Positions 15,245-23,261 of a stretch of 64,000 nt of DNA are shown here, in pieces (the stretch's first letter is position 1; each line of letters opens with the position of its first letter). The position numbers were made by a program, and so were the translations under genes. This stretch comes from Achromobacter pestifer (GTDB taxonomy: Bacteria; Pseudomonadota; Gammaproteobacteria; Burkholderiales; Burkholderiaceae_B). The DNA lies in contig NZ_CP053985.1 of NCBI RefSeq assembly GCF_013267355.1, positions 5,580,001 to 5,644,000 of the forward strand, given 5' to 3'. Under the pieces are notes generated by a model, which was not told the origin of the DNA, ran no database searches, and worked only from the letters and a program-made list of their open reading frames with translations.

Positions 15245-17254
15245 TTACTGCGCGGCCGGCTTGGGCGGCAGGTCTTCGGCAGACACGCCGCCGCGGCCCA
15301 GATAGGCGCCGAACACCGTGCCTAGGGTCTTGACCAGGCTGTGCGAGTTCATCACCTGCGCCTGGATGTCTTCGATGTCCTCGTCGTCCGGTTGCAGGCG
15401 GCAGGCGTGCTGCGCCCACTCGATTGCGGCAAAGCGGTTCTTCTTGGCGCCGCGGCCGTGCGTGTAGGCCAGCGCGATCTCGGCGCTGGCGCGCCCAGCG
15501 CGCCAGTCGTCGTCTTCCTCGACCAGCGGACGCAGATAGGCGCGCACGCCTTCCTCCTGTTCCTGTTCGGTGCCGTGGTCGCGCAGCAGCACGCCGATGC
15601 GCAAGCGCGCCAGCGCTTCCGCGCGCGGTTCCTCGCGTGCGCCTTGCAGCAGCCACAGCACCTTGTCCAGGTTCTCGCGGCGCGAGAAGTCCAGCTCGCC
15701 GTCGAAGATATTGCGATGGGCCATGTTGTACTTGGCCAGCGGCGAGCCGTCCTCCACCGCGCGCTGCAGCCACTGGTCGCGCACCGCGTCATCCAGATAG
15801 CTGTCGGGCGTATTGTCGCGGAAGCCTCGGTGGATGTCGTACATGCTGCAGGCCGAGTCCGCCACGCGTCGGTCCGCCAGCTGACGCGTCAGGAAATATC
15901 CCTGCTCATGGTCGCCGCCGTCCCATAGCATCGCGGCCGCCGCCAGCAGGTTGAAATCGTCGTCCATCTGGTTGGCGGCAAGCACCGCGGCACGGTCCAG
16001 CAGCTGCTGCGCGCGCGCAGGATCCTGCGCAAAGCCCCAACGGCCGAACTGATGCGCCACGGCCGCCAGCGCATGCGCCGTGGCCACCTGGTCCCAGCCG
16101 CACATGCGTTCCAGCACGCGCTTGAATGCGCCATCGTCATCGGGCTGGTGATGGATGATGCTGACGTGGGCGAAACTGCGGAACGGCCCGTCCACCTGCG
16201 CGAAATACTCGTTCGGCCCGAATGCCGCCACGCTTTGGCCATGCAGCGCGCGGGCGCGCGCCTGGTCTTGCAGCGAATAGCTGGCGAATTGCGCGTAATA
16301 GCCCAGCGCCATGCCGCGCTCCGTCGGCCGCAGTTCGCGCGCCAGGAACGATTCGAAAATGCGGCGGTATTCTTCAACGGCCTCGGCATCGTCGGCCTCC
16401 GGATAGCTGTCCAGCGCGTCATGAATTCCGATCCAGCGGATCGCATTGCGCTGCGGTTCGGAAAGCGCCGAGCACAGCGGGCCGCTGGCCATGCCGTCGA
16501 TATCCTCGTAGCTGCCGCCCCAGCGCGGCTGCAGGTATTGCGCATAAGCTGTCAGCGCGCCCAGATGTCCGGGCCGCAATTCCAGGGTCCGCAGCAGCCA
16601 ATAATCCTTGGCCTGCTCCATTTCATGCTCGGCACGCGGCGCAAGCCACGCCGGCAGGGCTTGCGGCGCCTGCGCGAGACGCGGCACGCCGACCGATGCC
16701 AGATGCGCCAGCGCTGCATCCATCAGGCCTTCTTCCTCGATGTCGTCATGCGTCAAGGTCTCGGGCTGATTGCCCGTGTACAGCGCACGCAACCAATACG
16801 GTTCCTTGAAATGCGCGGCCAGCTGCATCATCGTCACGCAGGCCGCAATCGGCCGCGTGCAAAGCGCCATCGCCCGCAGCAAGGCAGCGGCAGAACGCTC
16901 GCAAGCCAGCGCCGCGCCCAGCCAGCGGTCCTGCGTCACGCTGTCCGCCCAGCCATAACCGCGTATGTCTGCGGCGCGGCCGTAGCAGAAGTTACCCATC
17001 ACCAGCTGTGCGTGATACGAATCCGGGCAGGCGTCGATCCAGGCTTGCAGAAAATCCGAGGCGTCCTGGTACGGCACCGTCGAATAGTCGAACAACGTGC
17101 CGGAATTGGCGGCCTCGAAATAGGGCGCGCCGGGGTCTTGCGTATTTGCCCAGTCTTGCTGTTCCAGATCGGCGTAATAGGCGTCGAGCTGCGCGTAGGC
17201 GCGGGATTCAACCAGGGCGCGGATATCGCGGCGGATGGCGGTGAGGGATTGCAA
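15245..17254 (-). CDS. DUF4034 / Sel1-TPR-like protein paired with M48 protease
   Basis: A 669-residue soluble helical protein. The N-terminal 300 residues look like the DUF4034 family (RDIRALVESRAYAQLDAYYA near the start, then WLGAALACERSAAALLRAM). The C-terminal half contains Sel1/TPR-type blocks with alanine and tryptophan at regular spacing (DQWLQRAVEDGSPLAKYNMA and ASAEIALAYTHGRGAKKNRF). There is no signal peptide. Such proteins act as scaffolds or substrate receptors. The two-base gap to the membrane metalloprotease gene suggests the two products work together. No precise role is known to me. Confidence 0.75.
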   Translation of the reverse strand: MQSLTAIRRDIRALVESRAYAQLDAYYADLEQQDWANTQDPGAPYFEAANSGTLFDYSTVPYQDASDFLQAWIDACPDSYHAQLVMGNFCYGRAADIRGYGWADSVTQDRWLGAALACERSAAALLRAMALCTRPIAACVTMMQLAAHFKEPYWLRALYTGNQPETLTHDDIEEEGLMDAALAHLASVGVPRLAQAPQALPAWLAPRAEHEMEQAKDYWLLRTLELRPGHLGALTAYAQYLQPRWGGSYEDIDGMASGPLCSALSEPQRNAIRWIGIHDALDSYPEADDAEAVEEYRRIFESFLARELRPTERGMALGYYAQFASYSLQDQARARALHGQSVAAFGPNEYFAQVDGPFRSFAHVSIIHHQPDDDGAFKRVLERMCGWDQVATAHALAAVAHQFGRWGFAQDPARAQQLLDRAAVLAANQMDDDFNLLAAAAMLWDGGDHEQGYFLTRQLADRRVADSACSMYDIHRGFRDNTPDSYLDDAVRDQWLQRAVEDGSPLAKYNMAHRNIFDGELDFSRRENLDKVLWLLQGAREEPRAEALARLRIGVLLRDHGTEQEQEEGVRAYLRPLVEEDDDWRAGRASAEIALAYTHGRGAKKNRFAAIEWAQHACRLQPDDEDIEDIQAQVMNSHSLVKTLGTVFGAYLGRGGVSAEDLPPKPAAQ

Positions 17255-17429
17255 GAGGGCACCTGAGGGGGAGGGCGGGATCGGCCCGTTGGCGGAAGCG
17301 GGCCAATAATGCCTCAGATGCGATTCATGGTGAAGGATGAAAGCTACAAAATAGACATATAAGTTTCAAAATGTATTTGAGCATTGAAAGGGCCGACCTC
17401 CGGATGGCCGGGCACCCGGAGCCCTTGCA

Positions 17430-17451
17430 GAAAAACCCGCACTCAGTGCGG
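17430..17451 (-). terminator. Terminator whose loop is the stop codon of the alcohol dehydrogenase gene
   Basis: On the reverse strand CCGCAC-TGA-GTGCGG forms a 6-base stem whose 3-base loop is exactly the TGA stop codon. It is followed at once by GTTTTTC, so it resembles a factor-independent terminator. The last codons (Pro-His) form the upstream arm. Confidence 0.65.
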
Positions 17452-18543
17452 CTTGATCGCTACTTTCAACACCCCGTCGCGCTGGTTGGCGAACAGCTCG
17501 TAGGCCGCGACGATGTCATCCAGCTTGTAGTGGTGCGTGACCAACAAGCCCAGATCCACGCGCCCCGAGGCGATCACGTTCATCAGGCGGCGCATGCGCT
17601 CCTTGCCGCCAGGGCACAGCGCGGTGTTGATCTGGTGATCGCCCAGCCCGGCGGCAAAGGCGTCCATGGGTATGCGCAGGTCGGTGGAATACACCCCCAG
17701 GCTGGACAACGTGCCGCCCGGCTTGAGGATGCGCAAGGCCGATTCGAACGTGCCCTGGGTGCCTAGGGCCTCGATGGATGAATCGACGCCGCGTCCGCCC
17801 GTGAGTTTCAGCACCTCGGCCACGACGTCGCAATTCTTGAAATTCAGCGTCACGTCCGCGCCCATCTTGCTGGCGATCTCCAGGCGGTGGTCATTGCCAT
17901 CGATGGCAATGATGGTGGTGGCGCCGCGCAACTTGGCACCCGCCGTGGCGCATAAGCCGATAGGCCCTTGCGCGAACACGGCCACCGTGTCGCCGATCTT
18001 GATGTTGGCGTTCTCCGCGCCCTTGAATCCCGTGGACATGATGTCCGGGCACATTAGTACCTGTTCATCGGTCAGCCCGTCCGGAATGGGCGCGAGGTTG
18101 GCCTGCGCGTCGGGCACCAGCACATACTCGGCCTGCGTACCGTCGATAAGATTGCCGAAGCGCCAGCCCGCCGTGGCCTTGTAGCCGTGGCAGCCGCAGC
18201 GCCCGCTGGGGATTAGATAGGCACCGTCTTGGCTGGGGAACCCGTCCTGGCTGGGATACGAGGTGAAGCTCGGGCAAATGGCGCCGGCGATGACGCGCTG
18301 GCCCTCCTGGTACCCGATCACGGCGCTGCCTAGCTTTTCGATCACGCCAACCGGTTCGTGCCCCACGGTGAGGCCCTGGGCGACGGGGTACTCGCCTTTC
18401 AGGATGTGTACGTCCGTGCCGCAGATGGTGGTGGTGGTGATGCGGATCAGCGCGTCGTTGGGACCGACGTCCGGGATGGGCTTGTCGGTCAGCTCGATCC
18501 GGCCGGGCGCGACGAAGATTGCAGCTTTCATGAGAGCGGGCAT
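17443..18543 (-). CDS. Zinc-dependent NAD(P) alcohol dehydrogenase (MDR superfamily)
   Basis: A 366-residue medium-chain dehydrogenase that interconverts an alcohol and an aldehyde or ketone. Catalytic-zinc residues are in TICGTDVHILKGEYP and GHEPVGVIEKLG. The nucleotide-binding segment is VAVFAQGPIGLCATAGAKLRG, followed by the D of AIDGNDHR that usually selects NAD. The usual structural-zinc loop with four cysteines is not present (only SGRCGCHGYK remains), as in the tetrameric secondary-alcohol dehydrogenases. The start at 18543 has AAGGAG six bases upstream, and a second Met at codon 5 is less likely. It is a single-gene unit ending in a terminator that uses its own stop codon as the loop. 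Confidence 0.9.
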   Translation of the reverse strand: MPALMKAAIFVAPGRIELTDKPIPDVGPNDALIRITTTTICGTDVHILKGEYPVAQGLTVGHEPVGVIEKLGSAVIGYQEGQRVIAGAICPSFTSYPSQDGFPSQDGAYLIPSGRCGCHGYKATAGWRFGNLIDGTQAEYVLVPDAQANLAPIPDGLTDEQVLMCPDIMSTGFKGAENANIKIGDTVAVFAQGPIGLCATAGAKLRGATTIIAIDGNDHRLEIASKMGADVTLNFKNCDVVAEVLKLTGGRGVDSSIEALGTQGTFESALRILKPGGTLSSLGVYSTDLRIPMDAFAAGLGDHQINTALCPGGKERMRRLMNVIASGRVDLGLLVTHHYKLDDIVAAYELFANQRDGVLKVAIKPH

Positions 18544-18772
18544 CAGAGTCTCCTTGGGGCGGTAGTTGATTCCTCAGGCTAAACCGGAGCGGTCCGCAGG
18601 CCAACTGCAGTGCCGCAGTCAATTGATGTGGGTCAAGATAAGTCGGCAGGCGGAAAGCGCGGCGATCGCGCGCTCTTCGCAAATGCTGGCAATCCTCAGT
18701 GGCACAAGCGTCGCAAGGTATCATGCGCAGGTTTTCACGGATTGACCTCCTACACGGTCAGAAGGCTTTTCA

Positions 18773-19156
18773 ATGAAAAAAAGCATTCCGCTGGTATTGC
18801 TGTCGTCCATGCTGCTGACGGCCTGCGGCCCCGACAAAATCATCGCCGATCTGCCTTCGCCTGGCGGGAAGCATCACGTCGAGGTCCGCAAATGCCCGCA
18901 GCGCGGGTCGCTGACCTGGGACGAGATGACCCAGGTTTCCGTGGTTGAGGCCGGCGTGTCGGAAAAGTGCAATGCGTTCATCGTGGCGCTGACGCAGTTC
19001 CAGTCGTATACGCCCGACGAGCAACTGCAGCTTGAATGGATTTCCGATACGGAGCTCAGGGCTTGGCATCCCGCGTTCGAGCCGAAGAATGGCCCCAGGG
19101 TCCGGACCTTCAAACAGAACTCACCCGTTCAGGTGATATTCGCGCCCAAGAAGTAA
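18773..19156 (+). CDS. Small lipoprotein of unknown function
   Basis: A 127-residue protein with a lipoprotein signal peptide (MKKSIPLVLLSSMLLTAC, lipobox LTAC with Cys18). The Gly-Pro-Asp after the cysteine includes an aspartate near the +2 region, so inner-membrane retention is possible. The mature domain is mostly beta and short. It is the first of three exported proteins in a row on this strand (with 19401 and 20114), but the gaps are long enough that they may be separate units. No family recognised. Confidence 0.7.
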   Translation: MKKSIPLVLLSSMLLTACGPDKIIADLPSPGGKHHVEVRKCPQRGSLTWDEMTQVSVVEAGVSEKCNAFIVALTQFQSYTPDEQLQLEWISDTELRAWHPAFEPKNGPRVRTFKQNSPVQVIFAPKK

Positions 19157-19400
19157 TCCGCCGCAGGTTTTCCACGCTTTGCCATGGCAATATCGTAAAC
19201 GTGATAATTTGTTGCGTCGTCGGCGCAGTTGTTACTGCTTGAATCGGCCGTTTCGAGTGCGTGCGGAAAATCTATGGCTTATCGCCACGGATCACTGATT
19301 TTTTGCCCATCCGCGCAGTGCCATCTGTGGTTGAATACGCTCCGTTTGCGCGCGCGGTTTCGCCGGCCGCATGACCAATGTCCACGGAGCCTTATCCCGT

Positions 19401-20045
19401 ATGCGTTTCAGAGTTTTGACCATGGGGCTGCTGATGGCCGGCGGCAGTATCGCGCAGGCCGCCACGGTGCAGGAAGTCTTCAATGGAAAAATGCTGGGCA
19501 AGAGCCAGGCGCATTTCGAAGCGATAGCCGGCGTGCCGCAGGAATCCTACGGCGACGATCGCGTGTTCGACGTGCAGAGCTGCCTGATCACCGCGACGAT
19601 CAAATCGGGCAAGGTCTCGGCGCTGAGCATGGAACCTACCGGAAGCTGCCAGCCCGACCTCGCCAGCTTCATCGGCGAATATGCGCCCAAGCCGGGGCAG
19701 AAACTCACCCCCGCCGCCTTTGACTCGAACCTGACTTATACGGCAGATTGCCTGAGCGACTGCGGCAATGCCGCCGATCCCTGGGTTTACGCAAGCTGGA
19801 CCGCGCCCCGCGTGGCCGGCGGCATGGAGGTCATGCTGGGCTTCGTGCAGGCGGGAGGCGACTCGCTGGACGCGGCCGATAAATGGGCCACGCAGATGGA
19901 AAAGGCGGAAGGCAAGGATTACCTGCTCAACAACAAATTCAATTGCGACGCCCGCTACAACGACGTGGCGGAGGCCGCTTTCAAGAACGTGATCGCGACC
20001 AGCGTCAAGGTCGGGTTCAATCTGCCGAAGGAACCTTGCCGCTAG
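19401..20045 (+). CDS. Exported cysteine-rich protein of unknown function
   Basis: A 214-residue protein with a signal peptide (MRFRVLTMGLLMAGGSIAQA, cleaved before ATVQE). The mature domain has six cysteines (QSCLI, GSCQP, ADCLSDCG, FNCDA, EPCR), an even number that suggests three disulfides in the periplasm. A longer frame begins ten codons upstream at 19371, but the Met at 19401 begins the signal peptide directly. I do not recognise the family. Confidence 0.68.
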   Translation: MRFRVLTMGLLMAGGSIAQAATVQEVFNGKMLGKSQAHFEAIAGVPQESYGDDRVFDVQSCLITATIKSGKVSALSMEPTGSCQPDLASFIGEYAPKPGQKLTPAAFDSNLTYTADCLSDCGNAADPWVYASWTAPRVAGGMEVMLGFVQAGGDSLDAADKWATQMEKAEGKDYLLNNKFNCDARYNDVAEAAFKNVIATSVKVGFNLPKEPCR

Positions 20046-20113
20046 GCTGCGCTGCGAACTGCTGTCTTTGTCATCCACGGCCATGTCAGGCCGGTCCCAG
20101 GGGAAAACAATAA

Positions 20114-20494
20114 ATGAAGAAGCTAGTCTTGACGGTTCTTGTGACTCAACTGCTTGCCGGGTGCGCGGGCTCCCCGATAGGCAATATGATCAATAATGAA
20201 CGCCAGGAAACCCGGGCTGACATGATGCAATCGTGGGTCGGCGAGAGCGAAGAAAAGCTGGTTTCAAAATGGGGGCCGCCCACCAATAGCTATACCTTGT
20301 CCAGCGGCGGAAAGATCATTTCGTACGAATACGTCCGTGGCATCATCAACAACACCATCTACCGATGCACGGAGAAGTTCAGGATTGATGACGGCACGGT
20401 CACCAAGTGGGGCCTGAGTTCCGGGTGCGACACGAGGATCAATGGCGGCGACCTGATATCGAAGGATATCCCCATTCCGCAGCCGACCTTGTGA
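20114..20494 (+). CDS. Small lipoprotein of unknown function
   Basis: A 126-residue protein with a lipoprotein signal (MKKLVLTVLVTQLLAGC, Cys at 17 and lipobox LAGC). The mature part begins AGSPIGNMINNE and includes MMQSWVGESEEKLVSKWGPP, a pattern seen in small envelope lipoproteins that contain a BamE/SmpA-like turn. A family assignment would be a guess. It is followed by a GC hairpin (20501-20519) before the HD-hydrolase gene. Confidence 0.7.
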   Translation: MKKLVLTVLVTQLLAGCAGSPIGNMINNERQETRADMMQSWVGESEEKLVSKWGPPTNSYTLSSGGKIISYEYVRGIINNTIYRCTEKFRIDDGTVTKWGLSSGCDTRINGGDLISKDIPIPQPTL

Positions 20495-20500
20495 TGACGG

Positions 20501-20519
20501 GCGCGGCCTATGGCCGCGC
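20501..20519 (+). terminator. Compact hairpin between lipoprotein and HD-hydrolase genes
   Basis: Perfect 8-base stem GCGCGGCC / GGCCGCGC with a 3-base loop, starting seven bases after the lipoprotein stop and ending 21 bases before the GTG start of the next gene. There is no T run. It may be a weak terminator or an mRNA 3'-end stabiliser. Confidence 0.4.
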
Positions 20520-20540
20520 TGCAATGGGTTGAGACTGAGC

Positions 20541-21113
20541 GTGAATATCGAGAACATCAAAGGCCGGCTGGCTTTTTTGCAGGAAGCCGAAAAACTCAAA
20601 AGCGTGCTGCGTAGCGGATTCACGTCTACCGGCCGCCCCGAAAGTACGGCCGAGCACAGCTGGCGCCTGTGCCTGATGGCCATGGTCTTCGAGGACGAAC
20701 TGGCCGGCCTGGATATGCTCAAGGTCCTGAAACTGTGCGTGCTCCATGATCTGGGCGAGGCCATACATGGCGACGTTCCTGCAATCGAGAAACACCAGCA
20801 TCCGGGCAAGAACGAGCAGGAGAAAGCCGACCTGCTGCATCTGACTCGATCCCTGGACGAGAAACAGCGGGCCGGCATCATGGCGCTTTGGCAGGAATAT
20901 GAGGATGCCGTCACCCCGGAAGCCAAAGCCGTCAAAGCCCTGGATAAGCTGGAAACCATCCTGCAGCACACGCAGGGCCTCAATCCGCCGGATTTTGATT
21001 ATGGGTTCAATCTGACCTACGGCCAGAAACACACCGAGGCGGATCCCTTGTTTGCCTTGGTACGCAGCATCCTGGACGAGAAAACGCGCGCGCGCATTGA
21101 TCCGCAGACCTGA
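20541..21113 (+). CDS. HD-domain phosphohydrolase (YfbR/HDDC2-like)
   Basis: A 190-residue HD-superfamily protein. Metal-binding residues are visible as H in TAEHSWRLCLMAM, the HD pair in LCVLHDLGEAIHGD, and the later aspartate in AVKALDKLETILQH. This layout matches the YfbR/HDDC2 5'-deoxynucleotidase-like branch, which dephosphorylates nucleoside monophosphates. Substrate specificity is inferred only from family. The frame is open from a TTG at 20529. GTG at 20541, giving MNIENIKGRL, fits the family N-terminus better, though no strong ribosome binding site supports either. Convergent with the DMT transporter gene. Confidence 0.82.
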   Translation: MNIENIKGRLAFLQEAEKLKSVLRSGFTSTGRPESTAEHSWRLCLMAMVFEDELAGLDMLKVLKLCVLHDLGEAIHGDVPAIEKHQHPGKNEQEKADLLHLTRSLDEKQRAGIMALWQEYEDAVTPEAKAVKALDKLETILQHTQGLNPPDFDYGFNLTYGQKHTEADPLFALVRSILDEKTRARIDPQT

Positions 21114-21130
21114 TCAAGCCTGGCCGCGAA

Positions 21131-22012
21131 TCAAGCTGCGGCGCGCCGCTCATGCGTGCCAAACCAGACGCCGGACAGCACCAGCACGAAAGCGCCCGTC
21201 AGGCGCCAGGTCAGCGGGTATGAGCCATTCAACAGTTCGATCAACACTGCCGTGATCGGCGCCAGCGCCTGAAACGACATCACCCGGCTCGCCTCCAGGC
21301 GGCTCAGCGCCCACAGCAGGCAGAAATAGCCCACCGCGCTGGAAAGCCCGATGAACACCACATTCGCCCATTGAAAGCCCGACATGCTGGGCAACAATGG
21401 CGCGCCACGAGCCAGACAGACGCCCGCCAGGAACAACACCGAGACAAACATCGCCACCACGCTGACATACATGGCCGGATAACGCTGCAAGTACGGACGA
21501 TATAAAAGACTGCAAGCCGCGCCGATAAACGTCGCGCCCAGCAACGCAGCCCAAGCCCAACCGTCAGCGGCGCCGCCTACCGCGGCAGCAGAGGGTTGCA
21601 GCAACAGTGCAATCCCCGAAACCGCCACGCCCGCGCCGATCAGCCGCGTCCAACTGAACCGTTCGCGTCCCGTGGCAATCGCGAGGCACAGGGTTACCAG
21701 CGGCAACGTGGAAAACACCAGCGCGCACGTGGCGGCCGGCAGCCGCGCCAGCGCGTAGTTCAACAGCAGTATCAGCATCGCGAATTGCAGTATGCCCAGG
21801 CCCGCCACCGCACAGAAATCCTTGGCCGTGAAACGCACCGACCAGCGCCGCAGCATGGGCGCGACGAGCACAACCGCCCCTATGGCATAACGCAGGAAGG
21901 CCAGCGTTTCCGCTGAGACGTCATTCGACACTGCACGCGTAGAGACCATCGCGGCCCCCACCAGCGCGCCCGTGACGGCGGCAGCACAAACCGCTTTGGC
22001 GCGTTCACTCAT
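21131..22012 (-). CDS. DMT-superfamily (EamA) transporter
   Basis: An inner-membrane protein of about 293 residues with ten predicted membrane segments arranged as two EamA repeats (for instance GALVGAAMVSTRAVSNDVSA, AVAGLGILQFAMLILLLNYA, FQALAPITAVLIELLNG). EamA proteins export metabolites or amino acids, and the substrate is unknown. The frame begins at 22033, but the Met at 22012 (MSERAKAV) is the more usual beginning. Neither has a strong ribosome binding site. It lies downstream of the MarR-GNAT gene on the same strand with a gap of 60 bases, so the two may be co-transcribed. Confidence 0.88.
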   Translation of the reverse strand: MSERAKAVCAAAVTGALVGAAMVSTRAVSNDVSAETLAFLRYAIGAVVLVAPMLRRWSVRFTAKDFCAVAGLGILQFAMLILLLNYALARLPAATCALVFSTLPLVTLCLAIATGRERFSWTRLIGAGVAVSGIALLLQPSAAAVGGAADGWAWAALLGATFIGAACSLLYRPYLQRYPAMYVSVVAMFVSVLFLAGVCLARGAPLLPSMSGFQWANVVFIGLSSAVGYFCLLWALSRLEASRVMSFQALAPITAVLIELLNGSYPLTWRLTGAFVLVLSGVWFGTHERRAAA

Positions 22013-22072
22013 CGCAGCCGCGCCTGTCCGCAAATGCGGGTTTCATCTGACTGCAGGGATGCATCGCCTTCC

Positions 22073-22996
22073 TTACAGATTCCGCGCCCAATACTGCCCC
22101 ACCAGATCCTTGCCGAAGCTGTGGTGCTGCTCTTCCTCGACCAGCTCGAAGCCGGCCTTCTCATAGATCCGGCGCGCATCCGTCAGCACGCTATTGGTCC
22201 ACAACACCATGCGCTTGTAGCCCGCCTGCCGCGCAAACCGCAGGCACTCGTCCACCAGCCGATGGCCGATGCCCAGCCCGCGCGCCGAGCCGTCCACGTA
22301 CAGCAGGCGCAGCTTCGCCGTGGTTTCGTCCTGCCGCACCACGAAGACCGAGCCCGCCATCTTCCCGTCCTTCTCCGCGATCCAGCAGCGCTCGCCATCG
22401 CGGTCGAACTCCCGGATGAACTTCGCCACGATCTCGGCCACCAGCGCCTCGTACTCCGCGTTCCAGCCGAACTCTTGCGCGTAGACCATGGCCTGGTTTG
22501 CCACCACCAAACCCATATCGCCCGGCCTTGGATCGCGCAGCACATAGGGCAGGGGGACTTTATCGCTGAGCAGGTTCTGGATTTCGTTCATGGCATGGAC
22601 CAGCTGCGCTTGCGCCGGCTCCGATAGCTGTTTGAGGATGGCGATGATCTCGTTGCGCGACGCTTCATTGAGCGGCGCAAACGCCGCCCGTCCGGCGTCC
22701 GTCAGTTCCAGCAGGCCCACGCGGGCGTCCGCCGTCGAGCGCGTCTTGGCGATCAAGCCTTTTTTCTCGAAGCCCGAGATCACCCGGCTGACATACCCCG
22801 CGTCCAGGTTCAGCTCCCGGCAGAGGTCCGAGGTGCTGAGCGCGGGGCGGTGGGCTAGCTCGTAAAGAATGCGCACTTCGGTCAGTGAGAACTCGCTGGC
22901 CAGCAGATGCTCATGCAAAACCCCGATCTGGCGAGTGTAGAAACGGTTGAAGCGCCGGACCGCTTCAGCGCGGTCGTAGAACGATTGCTCTGTCAT
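22073..22996 (-). CDS. Bifunctional MarR-type regulator / GNAT acetyltransferase
   Basis: A 307-residue fusion. Residues 1-140 are a MarR winged helix (LTEVRILYELAHRPALSTSDL, then LNLDAGYVSRVISGFEKKGL for the recognition helix and wing). Residues about 150-307 are a GNAT fold with the acetyl-CoA loop RGLGIGHRLVDECL and the C-terminal NSVLTDARRIYEKAGFE motif. This two-domain arrangement is known in proteobacteria; the acetylated target is not. A TTG at 23008 gives four more residues, and the ATG at 22996 is preferred. Two direct-repeat operator-like sites lie just upstream, which suggests autoregulation. Confidence 0.9.
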   Translation of the reverse strand: MTEQSFYDRAEAVRRFNRFYTRQIGVLHEHLLASEFSLTEVRILYELAHRPALSTSDLCRELNLDAGYVSRVISGFEKKGLIAKTRSTADARVGLLELTDAGRAAFAPLNEASRNEIIAILKQLSEPAQAQLVHAMNEIQNLLSDKVPLPYVLRDPRPGDMGLVVANQAMVYAQEFGWNAEYEALVAEIVAKFIREFDRDGERCWIAEKDGKMAGSVFVVRQDETTAKLRLLYVDGSARGLGIGHRLVDECLRFARQAGYKRMVLWTNSVLTDARRIYEKAGFELVEEEQHHSFGKDLVGQYWARNL

Positions 22997-23008
22997 GCCA
23001 AGGTCCAA

Positions 23009-23045
23009 TTGCTTGCTTAAGGCATATTATTGCTTGCCTTAGGCA
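23009..23045. promoter_or_regulatory. Tandem candidate operators of the MarR-GNAT regulator
   Basis: Two 16-base copies, TTGCTTGCTTAAGGCA (23009-23024) and TTGCTTGCCTTAGGCA (23030-23045), repeat with a period of 21 bases, two helical turns. Each contains a partial palindrome (TGCCTAAGGCA on the reverse strand of the second copy). They begin 12 bases before the ATG, the usual place for a MarR repressor that blocks its own promoter. Confidence 0.6.
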
Positions 23046-23261
23046 GTTTTATTGATTTTTTGACGTAGCATTACCAGGCTGATAGTTTTTTTTATATATG
23101 AGCCTTTGATTGTCACTCCAACGAGGAGGCAGTGGTTGCGCCTGTTGGCCAGGAGTGGCCGCTGGTGATTAATGAGGCGGACGCTTACATGTGGCGCGGC
23201 GAGCCCACGCCATCCTTACCCCTTGGTCAAACTTGCGTGGCAGCGGCACGGAGATGCCGGT
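23046..23261. other. Gap between MarR-GNAT promoter region and membrane-protein gene end
   Basis: About 216 bases without a supported gene. The first part is AT-rich (TTTTTTATATATG near 23087) and probably contains the reverse-strand promoter of the MarR-GNAT gene. Nothing else is recognised. Confidence 0.5.

Noticed and set aside
15243..15773. N-terminal extension of the M48 protease frame
   Set aside because: Overlaps the DUF4034 gene in another frame and is not M48-like; the coupled ATG at 15242 explains the start.
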